From Pholiota molesta (lineage: Eukaryota; Basidiomycota; Agaricomycetes; Agaricales; Strophariaceae): a stretch of 64,000 nucleotides of DNA. The notes beneath the pieces were generated by a model. The model was not told the origin of the DNA, searched no databases, and saw only the letters and a program-made list of their open reading frames with translations. Shown here one piece after another: positions 44,601 to 55,618 of this stretch; within the stretch, counting starts at the first letter, position 1; each line of letters starts with the position of its first letter. The translations under genes were made by a program, and so were the position numbers. Where the stretch lies: assembly GCA_014925825.1 (NCBI GenBank), contig JACGCK010000217.1, positions 1-64,000 of the forward strand. The letters are read 5' to 3'.

Positions 44601-45418
44601 CAAATATATCTGGTGTTTAAACAAACGTCTCCGAGTGTTTAAACAGAAACATGCAGATTAAACAAAGCTCTAAACGTCTGATAAACAAAGTCCTTGTTTA
44701 ATGTTTAAACTGTTTAAACAAAATTCAAGGGGTAAGGCTTTGATTAAACAAAGTCTACCTGGTTACGGGAGCATGAGACTATGGAGACAAGGACCCACGC
44801 TGTCTGAAGCCCAGAGAGATTTGAGAAAATGGGAGAATGGGAGGGTCAGCGTATGGTCATGTATAATGAGGCTGATCTCGTGCAGGTTGCGACATGACTT
44901 CACGGCATGGCTGGCTGCTTCGAGGATTCTGGCGCTGGGGTCTGATGTCGCTTCTTCGCGCGCGAGTGAGTTTGATGTAGCGAGTTTGATCCCATTTTTT
45001 ATGCTTATGAGCATCATAGATACGCTGTGCTCCAGTGAACGCGATTCGTAGTCAGAAGAGTGATCCTCGTCCATTGCTGGCAGGAAGGAGGGACGGATAA
45101 AGAGATTGCGAACGCGCGTCGAGATGTTCGGATGGCTTGAATTCAAGAAGGCACTGATTAGTAGCATATCAAACATATTGGCACTAAGCCTACTGCGACT
45201 GCCGACACGACTGAAAGTTGTGTCGGTACACACCTAAGCCGTGCGAAGGTCCTCTTCGCATCCTCGTCATCCGCGATAAGCTGGACCTCGGAGTACAAAT
45301 CGTCGAGCGCAAGCTCAAAGAGCACGCGGTTGACCCCCATCATCTTGCGTAATGTGGAGCGTGGGAGATAGCGCAGAATTTCGAGCCAGAGCTCGATGGG
45401 CAAGTCTGGTGTGGACAT
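41637..45418 (-). CDS. F-box protein with leucine-rich-repeat-like C-terminal part; contains a foldback element and two frame breaks
   Basis: F-box proteins recruit substrates to SCF ubiquitin ligases. The start at 45418 gives an F-box (LPIELWLEILRYLPRSTLRK). After a short intron the exon from about 45150 to 44766 encodes LNSSHPNISTRVRNLFIRPS ... CLHSLMLP. The coding sequence resumes at 42817 with FIMLDTTVSKLPLLVNPLTK. Removing 44765-42818 as a GT-AG intron joins them in frame (LMLP then FIML). Downstream are LRR-like parts (NLSSLDINIS, FRSVFNAGTFPNAEAFTRF, LVLPKLRTLA, LREMRGVSTPIDQ, PNLTRVTPGLTQLVITDAKL). One base is missing at a C-run near 42380 (HHP to PAEH) and one near 42302 (TLA to LREM). 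A last short intron precedes GEFSEAMRARTYPRWELRYL. The gene is either a pseudogene or affected by base-level errors. Confidence 0.65.
42978..43155. repeat. Left array of CTAACTACGTCTGTTTAAAC units
   Basis: Six units of mostly 31 bp (one 21 bp) contain CTAACTACGTCTGTTTAAAC, most of them followed by AGGTTTAAACA. They form the inner part of the left foldback arm. Confidence 0.9.
43600..43658. repeat. Perfect 28 bp palindrome with a 3 nt loop in the middle of the foldback element
   Basis: The arms (AATAATCAACAAAGAATTCA ... and its complement) pair over 28 bp around TTC. A further inverted pair GAAGTTCAAC (43583-43592) and GTTGAACTTC (43671-43680) extends the symmetry outward. Confidence 0.9.
44440..44645. 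repeat. Right array of TGTTTAAACAGACGTAGTTAG units
   Basis: About seven 21 bp units (TGTTTAAACAGACGTAGTTA plus one base) stand head to tail and are inverted relative to the left array. More diverged units follow toward 44645. Confidence 0.9.
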
Positions 45419-47366
45419 GGTGAGTTTCGAGACCACACCACGGACTTCGTGAATGTTGAAAGTTGGGTGAAAAGATATGCGGGTGTTGGGCGGCGGGGGA
45501 ATCCAGTGATGTGAAGAGCTTTTACCAGGCTTTTACCACCGTTAAATAACGGCACAGCCTTGACAGAACTGTCAGTACTCTGGCTTGGTGATGCGCAAGG
45601 TCCGGCTAGCCTTTTTAGTTTCTATATTCACGCATCAGAATTAGCATTGTATTTCCATGGCCAATACATCCATCTATTCGAATATGCCGCGCAGCCAGCT
45701 TCGATATTTGTCTGATATTTCGCGCTCTGAGCGAAGGATTGGGGATGTTGAAGGACGATTGAACAGGGGGATATTGGAGATCATATGCCGCACGGTATCT
45801 TGTCTGCGTGCGCTCGCTCGCCAAGGCAGACGTGCAAGCCGTCGGGCGGTCGAGGCACCTCCTCGGCGCGCCGATGGACAGCAGGGAATTCAATTGATAT
45901 CCTGTGTTCAAAATACTTCTAACAATCTATGTGCAGACCATAACAAAGGGTCGATACTTCAAATCGTATTCAAATAAGATACTGGCTGGTGAGGAGAGAG
46001 TTAACCTGCATTTCATCAGCAAAAAAAGCAGTTTCAATACGTACGTTCGCCTAGATATAATCCATACATAAAATGGATTTCAGCCCGAGTATATGTAAGT
46101 ATGCGAAAACCATGATAGAAACTTTTGATCATCTTGTAACGTAGCTACGGTTATTATACTTATTCTGATTGCATTCTGATGCCTCGGAATATTGTGTACC
46201 CATACAAGGATATTAGAATTATTTCATTACCATTATGATGAGGGTAGTTACAACTCCAATACGAACATTTCCAAAGTACTACAATCTTAGGAGAAAAATC
46301 CCGTTAAATTTCAACTGGGTTATAATATTTCCTGGGATTGAAACTACCATAGATATCTTCATAAGCTATTTGGAATGAATTTTACGGGCTGTATTTCACC
46401 TTACAGTGTTGCATGAGATTGTACGGTTACAAGACAGAGAATACAATGGAATTCATTAGTAAGGTTTTCGCAAGCTTTCCAAGGACTTGTAACTCTCAAA
46501 TTCCTCGCGTGGAATTCCAGCTCAACAAACCCTTGTAATGATCACTTGCATTCTAATGGATTCTATTATAGAACTGCCTTGCAAACGTCAGAAGTGTTCC
46601 GAGCATATTATGACATTGTGATAAAAGCCTCTATTACCCTACGTTTGTAACCATTGTATGGGATCTTAGCAGAACGTATAGGATTCCTTCACCTAGTGTA
46701 GAGGGCGCTTTTTTGGCGATGTTTTGACTTTAAGCGCTGAAGCCACTGTTAGGCGCCCGTGGCGAAGCATCCATACTTCCGACATGCTCCTGATGTCCAG
46801 AAGCTACTATTGAGCATCTGATATCACTACTACAACGCTGAAGCGTCTTCTCTACTGCTAGGATACTTGCCCTAGCTGAGAACGTTCGAAACCTCTCTAT
46901 ATCCAACGATCTATAAATGTGAGGTGACGTGGAGCAAATGTGTAGCTCTCGACGTCCTGACGGTAATTAGCCACCTAATCTATGGACGATTTAAGCTAGC
47001 CCTTATCTTCCTATTGTTAGGACAAATATCTAACCAAGTATACCTCACGGCTGTCATGCAGCATGTTATTAGTGGAAGCATCGAGCCTAAATACGTGTAC
47101 CAGTCATGATGGCTTTTGAAATTAGCTTACTAGCCTACGTGCACTTGCAATTTGTATGGAACATGAAATAAGTCAATTAATGAATAAGGCAGAAATAAGC
47201 AGAGATCTAGACCGAACGCTCGAGATCACCTGGGAAGGTGTCGAGCTGCGGTGCCGATTCGGCGGCGAGCACAGCCACTTTATTGGGTATGCCACGACAG
47301 GCGTATGTTTTGATTCCTCTCAACCTCCTTGAGTCGCGAGCTGGTTGCGAGCGCCGATGCCCGTCG
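45419..47366. other. Intergenic between the F-box gene and IRE1
   Basis: No gene is recognised. It contains an IRE1-derived fragment (45799-45880) and AT-rich DNA from 46000 to 47200 without identified features. Confidence 0.4.
45799..45880 (+). pseudogene. Degenerate fragment copied from the IRE1 luminal-domain exon
   Basis: The segment TGTCTGCGTGCGCTCGCTCG ... CCGTCGGGCGGTCGAGGCAC ... GGCGCGCCGA follows the IRE1 exon at about 49498-49580 (CLVGVRPLAKADTAVQAVGR) base by base with substitutions and small gaps, in the same orientation. Confidence 0.65.
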
Positions 47367-50300
47367 ATGGCCCCGTCCCTCCATCTCACCGCCTTGCTCG
47401 CTGTCTTCTCCATCTATGTCGCTGCATCCAACGTTGACGAGCAGGCCCTCGTCCAGCGCCCACCCCTCGCCGGCGCGGACAGCTCTCAATACGCCTATGT
47501 CGCCCCCAATCTCAACTTCCCACCTCCTCCATCGCCGCCGTCGCTCGACACCTCCATTCCGAACCTCGCCAACGACTACGAGCTGCTCGACACCATCCTA
47601 GTCGCCTCCATCGACGGCAAGTTCCACGCCCTCAACCGCACGAGCGGGCAGACCCTCTGGTCCATGTCCTCGTTCGCCACCACCACCAGCGTCTCCGCGC
47701 CGTCGTCTCTCGCCCCGCTCGTGCGCACCACCCACCCCGAGCGCGATCCTGACCTCATCGACGACCCTGATACGGACCCGAGCGCCGGAGGAGGGACCGA
47801 GACGTACATCATCGAGCCCCAGTCGGGCGACATCTACATGCTGACCTCGCCCTCGGAGCCGCTGCAACGATTTCCGTTCTCCATGGCCGAGCTCGTCGAC
47901 ATCTCGCCGTTTACGTCTGTGGGCGAGCACGATACGAAGGTTTTCGTAGGCCGGAAGGAGACGTCACTTTTGGTGATTGAGCTGGAGACAGGCAGAATAA
48001 AGGCAACGCTCAATGCTGAGTGTCCATTTGTCCCTGAGGAGTATGAGGATCTGCCAATTGACCTGGATGAGCTTGAGGGCATTAAGCCGCCCATATCCGC
48101 TCCTACCGAGGTTTACATTGGCCGCACAGGTACGTTCCATGGAATTCGCCGACTTTCTCACCGACTCATCGTTTTTCTCCTGCTGCTTTCATCACTCTCT
48201 CTTGCCTCCTTTTCTTTTTTCTGGTGCTCGCTAAACTTCTTGCGCTTCTTCATTCCATCTTCATATCATCGCCCCTTCTCCTGCCAAACCCATTGCTTGG
48301 TTTTTTACTGCAATACCCTGGCCTTCTCAACTCACTTGCTCCCATTACCCTTCGCTCTCTTGCCTCCTTTCTTTCTTTCTGGTGCTTACTAAATTTCTGG
48401 CGCTCTTCTTCATTCCATCTTCATATCATCGCCCCTCCTGCTGCTTCCAAACCCCTTTCTTCGTTTTTGACTGCAATGCGCTGGCCTCTTTAAATCATTT
48501 GCTTCCATTACCCTTCACTCTCTCTTGCCTCCTTTTCTTTTTTCTGGTGCTCTGCTTCATTCCATCTTCATATCATCGCCCCTTCTCCTGCTGCTTCCAA
48601 ACCCATTGCTTGGTTTTCTATTGCAATATGCTGGCCTTCTCAACTCATTTGCTCCCATTACCCTTCGCTCTCTTGCCTCCTTTTTTTCTTTCTGGTGCTT
48701 ACTAATCTTCGGGCGCTTCTTCATTCCATCTTCATACCATCACCCCTCGCAGACTACCACATATCCATCCACAAAAAACCACAGCCTGGCAAGCCAGCGC
48801 CCGTCGTACAAGAGCTTTCGTTCTCGACCTACGGCCCGAACAACAAGGACGCCCACCTTCAAGCCATCTATCGCCGCACACACGACAACACATATCTGCA
48901 ACCTCTCCCCAACGGCGAGGTCATCGCCTTCCGCACACGAAACTACTCCAACCCCGCCCAGCCTCCAGAGCCTGAGGACGGCGTCGGGCCTCTCTGGGGC
49001 CGCCCTTTCCCGAACACAATGTAAGTCGTCCATATCTCCTTCTGGCGTCTTGCCGATACCAACCAACGTCCTCCCTTCTAGTGTCGCGATCTTCGACGTC
49101 CTGCGTGCGCGCCCCACCGCCGCGCACCCCTTCGCCCACCCGCGCGGCGCGCCGTTCGTGTTGCTGCAGCCGCAGCCCGCGCTCGGGGAGCTGGTCCCGG
49201 GTGCCGCGGCGCCGCCGCATCCGGGCGCGGCGTACGTCGGCGTCGTGGAGGAGACGGGGAGCCTGTACGCGCTGAGCCCGGGGCGCTTCCCGCTCGTGGT
49301 GTTTGGCAGCGGCGAGCGGCACGGGATCGGGCGCGCGAAGGGTGTGGTGGGGAAGAAGACGCTCGATGCGCCTGTGCGGGCGCACGACGACGCCGCCCCG
49401 CAAGCGGAGAGGGGGGTGCACGGTGGGGAGGGGGAGGGAGGTGAGGACGGGGACGCGGGGGCGGAGGTGTGCGCGCGGAACCCGTACGCGGCGCAGTGTC
49501 TGGTGGGCGTGCGCCCGCTCGCGAAGGCGGACACGGCGGTGCAGGCCGTCGGGCGCCTGAAGCACCTCATCGACGCGCCGAAGGCGAGCGCGGGCGTCGG
49601 CGCTCAGCAGCCCATGGACACCGCGGGCGCCGGCGGGCGCGCGGGGCCGTGGACAGGGGCGGGCGGGAGCGGAGACGGTGGCCGACAGGGGGGCGAGAAC
49701 ACGAGCGGGCGCGGGGGGCCGCCGGCGCCTGTGTGGCACGCGAAGCGGATTGGCGACGGGACGGGCGGGGCGCTGGCGCGCGGCTGGGCGGGCGCGGAGG
49801 TGTGGCTCGGGCTCGTGGTCCTCGCGGTGCTGGCGGTCGGTGTGTGGGTGCGGAGCCGCGTGGGCAGGGGGAAGGGCGGCAGGAACGGTGCTCGTGTACG
49901 GGAGGCGGTGGTGGATAGGAAGGAGAAGGTGGAGCGGAAGGAGGAGGGTTTGGAGACGCCTGTCGGCAAGGTCCGCTTCGATGCTGGAGGCGAAGAGGCG
50001 GAAGCGGGGCCGGTTGTTGCTCAACGGTCCGATACCACACTTGCAGACATCACCCCGGATAACCGCACAGAAACCCCAGCACCAGCATCCAACGCGCTTG
50101 ATATCGATATCCCAGTACCACCGACGCCGACGCCTGCAGCTGCGAAAGCCCGCCCGGCGCCTATCGCCGTCGACCCAGAGATGCCACCCAACGGCGTCCT
50201 CCACGGCGGCGTGCTGCTCGACACGCCCAGAGCGAATAGAGGCGAAGTACAAAACGGGGCTAATCTTAGTGGTGGAGGCTCGGCTGGGGACGAGGGCGAG

Positions 50301-52065
50301 GAGAGCGAGGGTGAGGGCGAGGGCGGAGTTCCTGCGACACCGGGGAAGCGGAAGAGTCGGAGGGGAAAGAGGGGGAAGAAGAAGAAAGCGGGGGCGGGGG
50401 TTAGTTTTGAGGGAGAGAAGGAGGAGGATAAGGACAAGGACAAAGCGAAGGAGAAGGAGGAAGAGAAGAAGCCGTCGGCGATTGTGCTTACGACGTCCTC
50501 GCCGAAGCCTGTTGTGCAGCAGCCATCGCTGATTGTTTCGGATACTATTCTCGGTGCGTGTTGTCTGTTTGCAAGTGAATCGACAAGTGTCGTATTTATA
50601 CAAATTTTCTGTCGTAGGTTTTGGCTCGCACGGCACCGTCGTCTTCCAAGGCTCCCTTCAAGGTCGTGCCGTTGCCGTTAAACGTCTGCTACAAGACTTC
50701 GTAACCCTTGCTTCGCGCGAAGTCTCCATCCTCCAAGAATCCGACGACCACCCCAACGTCATTCGATACTACTACCAAGAGGCACATGCAAACTTCCTCT
50801 ACATTGCACTCGAGCTCTGCCCCGCATCCCTCGCAGACATCATCGAGGCGCCCGACCGCGAGGCCTACCGCGATATCGCCCTGAACTTCGACCCCAAGCG
50901 GGCGCTCCGCCAGATTGCGAGCGGGCTGCGCCACCTGCACGCGCTCAAGCTCGTGCACCGCGACATCAAGCCGCAGAACATCCTCGTCGGCGTGTCCCCC
51001 GGCGTCCCGGTCGGACGCGGCGGGAAGAGCTACCGCATGCTCATCTCGGACTTCGGGCTCTGCAAGCGGCTCGACGTCGACCAGACGAGCTTCCTGCCAA
51101 CGGCGCACGGGGCGCTCGGCGCGGGCACCGTCGGCTGGCGCGCGCCGGAGATCCTGCGCGGGGACATCAAGCTCGACGAGGTGGCGGAGGGCGACGAGAG
51201 CCTGTCGTCGCGCGGGTCCGTCGCAACGGTCAGCGGGGGGTCTGGCGGCGGGCTGGCGGCTGGCGTGCCGGCGCGGCTGACGAAGAGCGTGGATATCTTC
51301 GCGCTGGGGTGTCTGTTCTATTATACGCTGACGAGCGGGGGGCATCCGTATGGGGACAGGTTTGAGCGCGAGGTGAATATCATGCGGGATGTAAAGGATC
51401 TGAGCGCGCTGGAGAGGTTTGGCGAGGAGGGCACGGAGGCGACGGATCTCATTTCGGGGATGTTGAGCTTCGAGGCGAGAGCTAGGTGCGTCCTTTCTTC
51501 TTCTTCTTTCCTGTTCTTTACTGAGTACGCTTTGTATTGCTAGACCCGACACGACGACGATCCTTCTCCATCCATTCTTCTGGGATGCTGGACGGCGGCT
51601 TAACTTCCTCCAGGATGCGTCGGATCGCTTCGAGATTATGCCCCGCGAGCCAAAGGATCCCAATCTACTAGTGCTGGAACAGGGTGCGCATGATGTTGTT
51701 GGCAACGACTGGGCGACGCGTTTGGACAAGATCTTCTTGGATAATTTGGGCAAGTACCGGAAGTACGATGGGAAGAGCGTGCAGGATCTGATGCGAGCTC
51801 TGAGGAATAAGGTGCGTTTTAATTTTTGCCTTTGATCATTCGGAACTGGTATTGACTCGTCGTTGTTTCTGGCGAATAGAAACACCATTACCAAGATCTC
51901 CCCGATAATGTCAAGCGTCATCTGGGGCCCATGCCAGAGGGCTTCCTTGGCTACTTCACGCGCCGTTACCCAATGCTCTTCTTACACGTCCACCGGGTCG
52001 TCAGGGACACTGGGCTGCATACCGAGTCTATGTTCCGGACGTACTTCGAGCTTCCAGATAACTGA
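47367..52065 (+). CDS. IRE1: IRE1: ER unfolded-protein sensor, kinase and endoribonuclease
   Basis: IRE1 senses unfolded proteins in the ER lumen, oligomerises, and splices HAC1/XBP1-type mRNA. Exons are 47367-48129, 48753-49020, 49082-50553, 50618-51485, 51544-51811 and 51880-52065 (1,274 residues, exact frame). The parts are: signal peptide (LHLTALLAVFSIYVAAS); luminal beta-propeller (LDTILVASIDGKFHALNRTS and GDIYMLTSP); transmembrane helix near 49800 (VWLGLVVLAVLAVGVWV); a long basic/acidic linker (KRKSRRGKRGKKKKAG); kinase with VAVKRL, HRDIKPQN, DFGLCKRL and GTVGWRAPE; and the KEN RNase domain (KHHYQDLPDNVKRHLG, GYFTRRYPMLF). The ATG at 47367 was chosen because it directly precedes the signal peptide; an in-frame ATG lies 29 codons upstream. 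Intron 1 is unusually long (623 nt) and repetitive. The long minus-strand frame opposite the linker is a composition shadow. Confidence 0.95.
48193..48752 (+). repeat. Tandem repeat of about 145-165 bp filling intron 1 of IRE1
   Basis: Four pyrimidine-rich units begin near 48193, 48356, 48520 and 48668. Each has CTCTCTTGCCTCCTTT, TTCATTCCATCTTCATA and, except in the shorter last unit, TGCTTGG/TTCGTTT words plus CTCCCATTACCCTTC. The last unit ends in the real splice acceptor (CCCCTCGCAG). The other units carry CTCCTG at that place and so are not acceptors. Confidence 0.85.
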
Positions 52066-52857
52066 GCGAGTACGCGCCCGTCAAAAGTAACTATCCTGGT
52101 CGCATGAACACCGAGACACCCACTCCGTTCACGATCCTCACGACTTTAATCCATGTCGCCCAGCGTCCATCTGCAACCTGTCGGAATCCAGCATCTATTT
52201 ACACTGCGCATAATCTCATCAAGGTCCTCGCATTGCTTATCCTTATTTCCACTTTCCATCATACCTTCGGACATCCATATCTCAACAACCAAAACCTCTA
52301 ACGGACTTGTCGGCCCCACGGCTCTGTATCTCTTTGTATCCGCTATTTGCCTACTAACACCCATCTCATATCTGCCTAGCTTGCATGTCGCTAGTTCTAC
52401 TTTTTTCCTTCCTTTGTGTTGCGCTTTGGCTTCTCGCTTCTGTTATTTCGTTTGTTATATATAGATTCAGTTGTTTTTGCTCCTGGCTCGATGGATTTGT
52501 TTGTATGACCGAAATTATATAGCTGTTAGTTATCAGGGTGAATCTATTCGTATTTTCAAATTTGCAGCTTACCTGCTAAGCAATCTACTGAGTGTTTGAT
52601 AAGTGTCTCTCGCACTGATTCATTGAAGGCAGGTACCTCATAATTCAATCTTGAGCGAGTGTAATGACTCTGCGATAGACTCCCTCAGCGGGGGCAGAAA
52701 AAAAGAGATTTACTGACATCGTTTAGCGAGTAGCACGTGATGTAGGTTACCTGTGCTGTTTTATTTAAATTTTCTTTCTCTTCAGTGTTCGCTCAATTGC
52801 CATCATGTTCCCGCATCCGTCCCGCAGCGACGAGAATCGACGAATCCCCATAATAGG
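52066..52857. other. IRE1 3' flank, no gene seen
   Basis: This interval holds only short frames. It probably includes the IRE1 3' UTR and the promoter of the next gene. Confidence 0.45.
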
Positions 52858-53816
52858 ATGATTGGCACTCAATTGAGTGCAGCAAACTTTGCTTACCATA
52901 CAAGGTACGTCTTGATCCCTCCACTGTGCTTTTGGCTGTAACTGAAGCAAATACAATGAACAAGACCATTTAGTATCACTGGTCTGCTGTGGTCCGCTTG
53001 GCTCCATGTACCATCCAGTATACGCCTGGCGGCGTATCGCGCTCTCTGGCTTTTCTCGGAAAAGCGAAGTGGACCGACATCATCATTCAGTAGGGTGATG
53101 CGCCTTGTTCCTTTCAACTTATATGCAAAACAGGGGTTCTATGTCACAGTTCACGAGGCCCTAGCCCCTCAGTACATTGCGGAACACACCACCATCTCTG
53201 TTCCACGCATGCTAGATGTGATCGAACTCGCCCACGGGGAAGGAAATTTCCTTCTTATGACAGCGGTTAAAGGAAGGGAGTACGGACCGACGGGGGTCTT
53301 GCTAGATGTCATGCCAGAAAGCCAGCGTGCAGCATTCACAGAAACTTTGCGTGGCTGGTTCGACCAACTACGTCGTCTACAACCACCCGATGACCACACC
53401 ATCTCTGGGTTTATGTTGACTGGTGTCATGTCCTTTCGTATCGCACATCCTAGTTTGGTGGGTCCATTTGCTTCTCAGGACGAGTTCCACGCACAGCACT
53501 TTTGCCAACCATTCTCAACATACCACGACGAGCTATCTACAGCACTAGATAAGCGTGCAAAGACACAGTATAAAATATGCTTTACCCATGGAGACATCAC
53601 CCCACACAATATCTTGGTTGATGAAAACCTTCGTCCATGTGCGTTAATTGACTGGGAATGTGCAGGGTGGATGCCAGAGTATTGGGAATATACCGTCGGG
53701 CGTTATACCTACGTACAAGCTACCTTGGATGGAAGGATGTGTTTACAGATATTTTTCCGGATTATGAGGCAGAGCTTATGATTGAGGAAGCTATATGGAA
53801 GCATTACACACCTTGA
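52858..53816 (+). CDS. Aminoglycoside-phosphotransferase-like kinase (second APH family member), one frame break near the end
   Basis: Proposed exon 1 starts at ATG 52858 (MIGTQLSAANFAYHT). After a short intron the protein continues ITGLLWSAWLHVPSSIRLAA and VMRLVPFNLYAKQGFYVTVH. The kinase lobes hold EGNFLLMTAVKGREYGPTG, the Brenner-type catalytic motif THGDITPHNILVD with all key residues (His, Asp, Asn), and the metal-binding DWECAGWMPEYWEYT. This differs from the gene at 3.75-5.28 kb, which lacks the histidine. At about 53725 the frame needs one extra base (a T-run) to read on into GWKDVFTDIFPDYEAELMIE and end at 53816. As written it ends early at about 53781. The substrate is unknown; the family phosphorylates small molecules or is catalytically silent. 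Confidence 0.75.
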
Positions 53817-53951
53817 TATATCTTTACTGTTTTGTCTGCTACATACTTGCAACCAAACTATGAATATTGCAGATAAAAGTTTTAATACAAATCCTCCTTG
53901 AATTGATTGTGAATTGATTCCTCACCCCAGATATTCGCGTATTTCCGCGTA

Positions 53952-54215
53952 TTTCCTGACATCGTTCTCCCACCCTTTTCCCAGACCGATCGGACACGCA
54001 GCCAACATTGTACCGCTGGGAAGCCCTGCCTGACACCGCCGAGAAGCGGTGGGTTCTCGGCGGTTTGGAGACATGCAACGAGGCCCGGGCGCTCGCATGG
54101 GTGGATACCGTTATGGACTCATGGAGTTCCCTGATCCTGAGATACACACTCAGCCGACGCGCAGGCGAGAGAACGGCTGTGGCGGGAGGTGAAGCGCGCT
54201 GGGGAGACTGAGGTT
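53952..54215 (+). pseudogene. Duplicated last-exon fragment of RSC7
   Basis: After a kept acceptor (TTTTCCCAG) it reads YRWEALPDTAEKR like the true RSC7 exon at 60039-60283, then drifts through substitutions and indels and loses the original stop. It has no upstream RSC7 exons and must be non-functional. Confidence 0.88.
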
Positions 54216-54586
54216 GTTGATTTGATGGTACCTTGGTGTGTTTCCTTATTTTATACGAGGTTCCGATGATAGATAGTTTTGTATAGATAGTTTGTGGCTC
54301 CCAAATAACTTTCATCTCACGTGGCTTGAATGTAATTTGTTCTTTTCAATCAAGCATCATGTAAGGTCAACAAATCATTGATTGAGGTGTTCGGTCAAAA
54401 ATCAGCCTATTCTGCTCTCACAGGCTGCATTGGTGCTGCTCTAATATTGGTCAATAACTTCGAAGTATGCGGCAGTCAACGATCCATATCATAAAATTTA
54501 GTCACTCCTTACATGAGGGACATGAGCCACCCAATCCAATGTGGCCGGTTGCTCGTTTCATGGTGAGTCCAGCCAAGGTCCAGCGC

Positions 54587-55084
54587 AGGACCCCCGAAAG
54601 TCACCTAAGAGGTTTGTATTGAATCCCAAAAATTGGTAGCCGGATTAAATTTTCGATTTTGGCCAAATTTTGGCCGGACTTTCGTAGGTACCTTCAGCGG
54701 GTGCGATTTTTGGCCGGATTATCGAAACAATGCTCAAAAAATTTCCCAGGCCATTGAAAGTGCTAGTATGGCCGAATTTAAGCTATTTAAACATCGGAAA
54801 GTAAGTTCTGCGTCATTCACCGACCATCGCCAGAAGGCCAGGCTTGCATCTTAGGTGCCCTATCTATGGAAAATTTCGGTGACGATGGTGGTGATAGCCC
54901 AAGCCCATAGCCGGATTATCTGAACATACCTAGAATTAGTGGACAATTTATGGCCGGACTATGAGAACACACAGTTGGCCAAAATGGCCCATTTTTTGGC
55001 CGGACTGGCTACAGAGTTCCGCCTGCGGCGGGCGATTTATGGCCGGACACGAAACAAACATTATAGGTGGCTTTCGGGGGTCCT
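54587..55084. mobile_element. hAT-like MITE, 498 bp, with 8 bp target-site duplication
   Basis: The terminal inverted repeats start AGGACCCCCGAAAG and continue for about 21 bp with one mismatch. They are flanked by identical TCCAGCGC at 54579-54586 and 55085-55092. An 8 bp duplication is the hAT signature. The interior has several GGCCGGA words in both arms, like subterminal transposase-binding repeats, and no coding capacity. The sister duplicate has the uninterrupted site (TTCCAGCACTCATG near 60651), so insertion came after the duplication. Confidence 0.9.
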
Positions 55085-55540
55085 TCCAGCGCTAGCACTC
55101 ATGCTTTACGGCATCGATCAGATTTACATGTCGAATATTACCAAGGCTTCACGCAATTTATGGTCTATATATAACGAGATCCTACTACTAGGGCTCAAAT
55201 AAACCCATATTCTAATTGTCTCTGGCTCCTGAAATGTTCTTGTGGACGCGCGCACAGCTACACGTGTGTCATGAAGATCGAATGTGCGGGAGTGAAAGAT
55301 ACAGAAATGGTCGATTTGCTGGTCAAAATCTGGGCGCTGGAAATAATCGCGAGCAACCTGACTAATTCATGAAAATCTGCGTCAGATAATCGACGACAAT
55401 TTAGTCAGGTGGATGCATGGACGACTATTACAGGACATTTGGCTTACATTTTTGGCTTTACTGAGGGTCACCGGTACACCGGTCACTAATAGGATAGCAC
55501 TCTTATCAGGCGTGTTCTCTCGGCTATAAGTAATCGACGA

Positions 55541-55548
55541 TATAAAAG
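55541..55548 (+). promoter_or_regulatory. TATA box of serine hydrolase copy 1
   Basis: TATAAAAG lies 71 bp before the ATG (end of box to ATG). The flanking TATAAAAGCAGTGAGCGCTG is kept in the second copy. Confidence 0.6.
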
Positions 55549-55618
55549 CAGTGAGCGCTGAATTGCGGATAGGTCACTTGCAGTCTTTTTTCCCTTTCCA
55601 AATCCAAATCGCAGCAAA

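Larger units (their letters stand above)
42820..44760. mobile_element. Foldback (long inverted repeat) DNA element, 1,941 bp, inside the F-box gene
   Basis: The ends are inverted copies: left AGGTGGACTTTGTTTAATCA, right (reverse complement) AGGTAGACTTTGTTTAATCA. The similarity extends inward about 330 bp on each side. The inner part of each arm is a tandem array of units carrying GTTTAAAC. The 1.3 kb middle encodes no transposase that I can see. The structure fits a non-autonomous foldback transposon. No clear target-site duplication was found. The element is bordered by GTAACC on one side and AG on the other in the orientation of the F-box gene. Confidence 0.85.

Noticed and set aside
48921..50636. 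571-codon minus-strand frame
   Set aside because: It is antisense to the IRE1 luminal and linker exon. It is arginine/leucine-rich by composition and shows no domain, while the plus strand reads IRE1 throughout.
50689..51921. 410-codon minus-strand frame
   Set aside because: It is opposite the IRE1 kinase and KEN exons. Only the plus strand shows kinase motifs.
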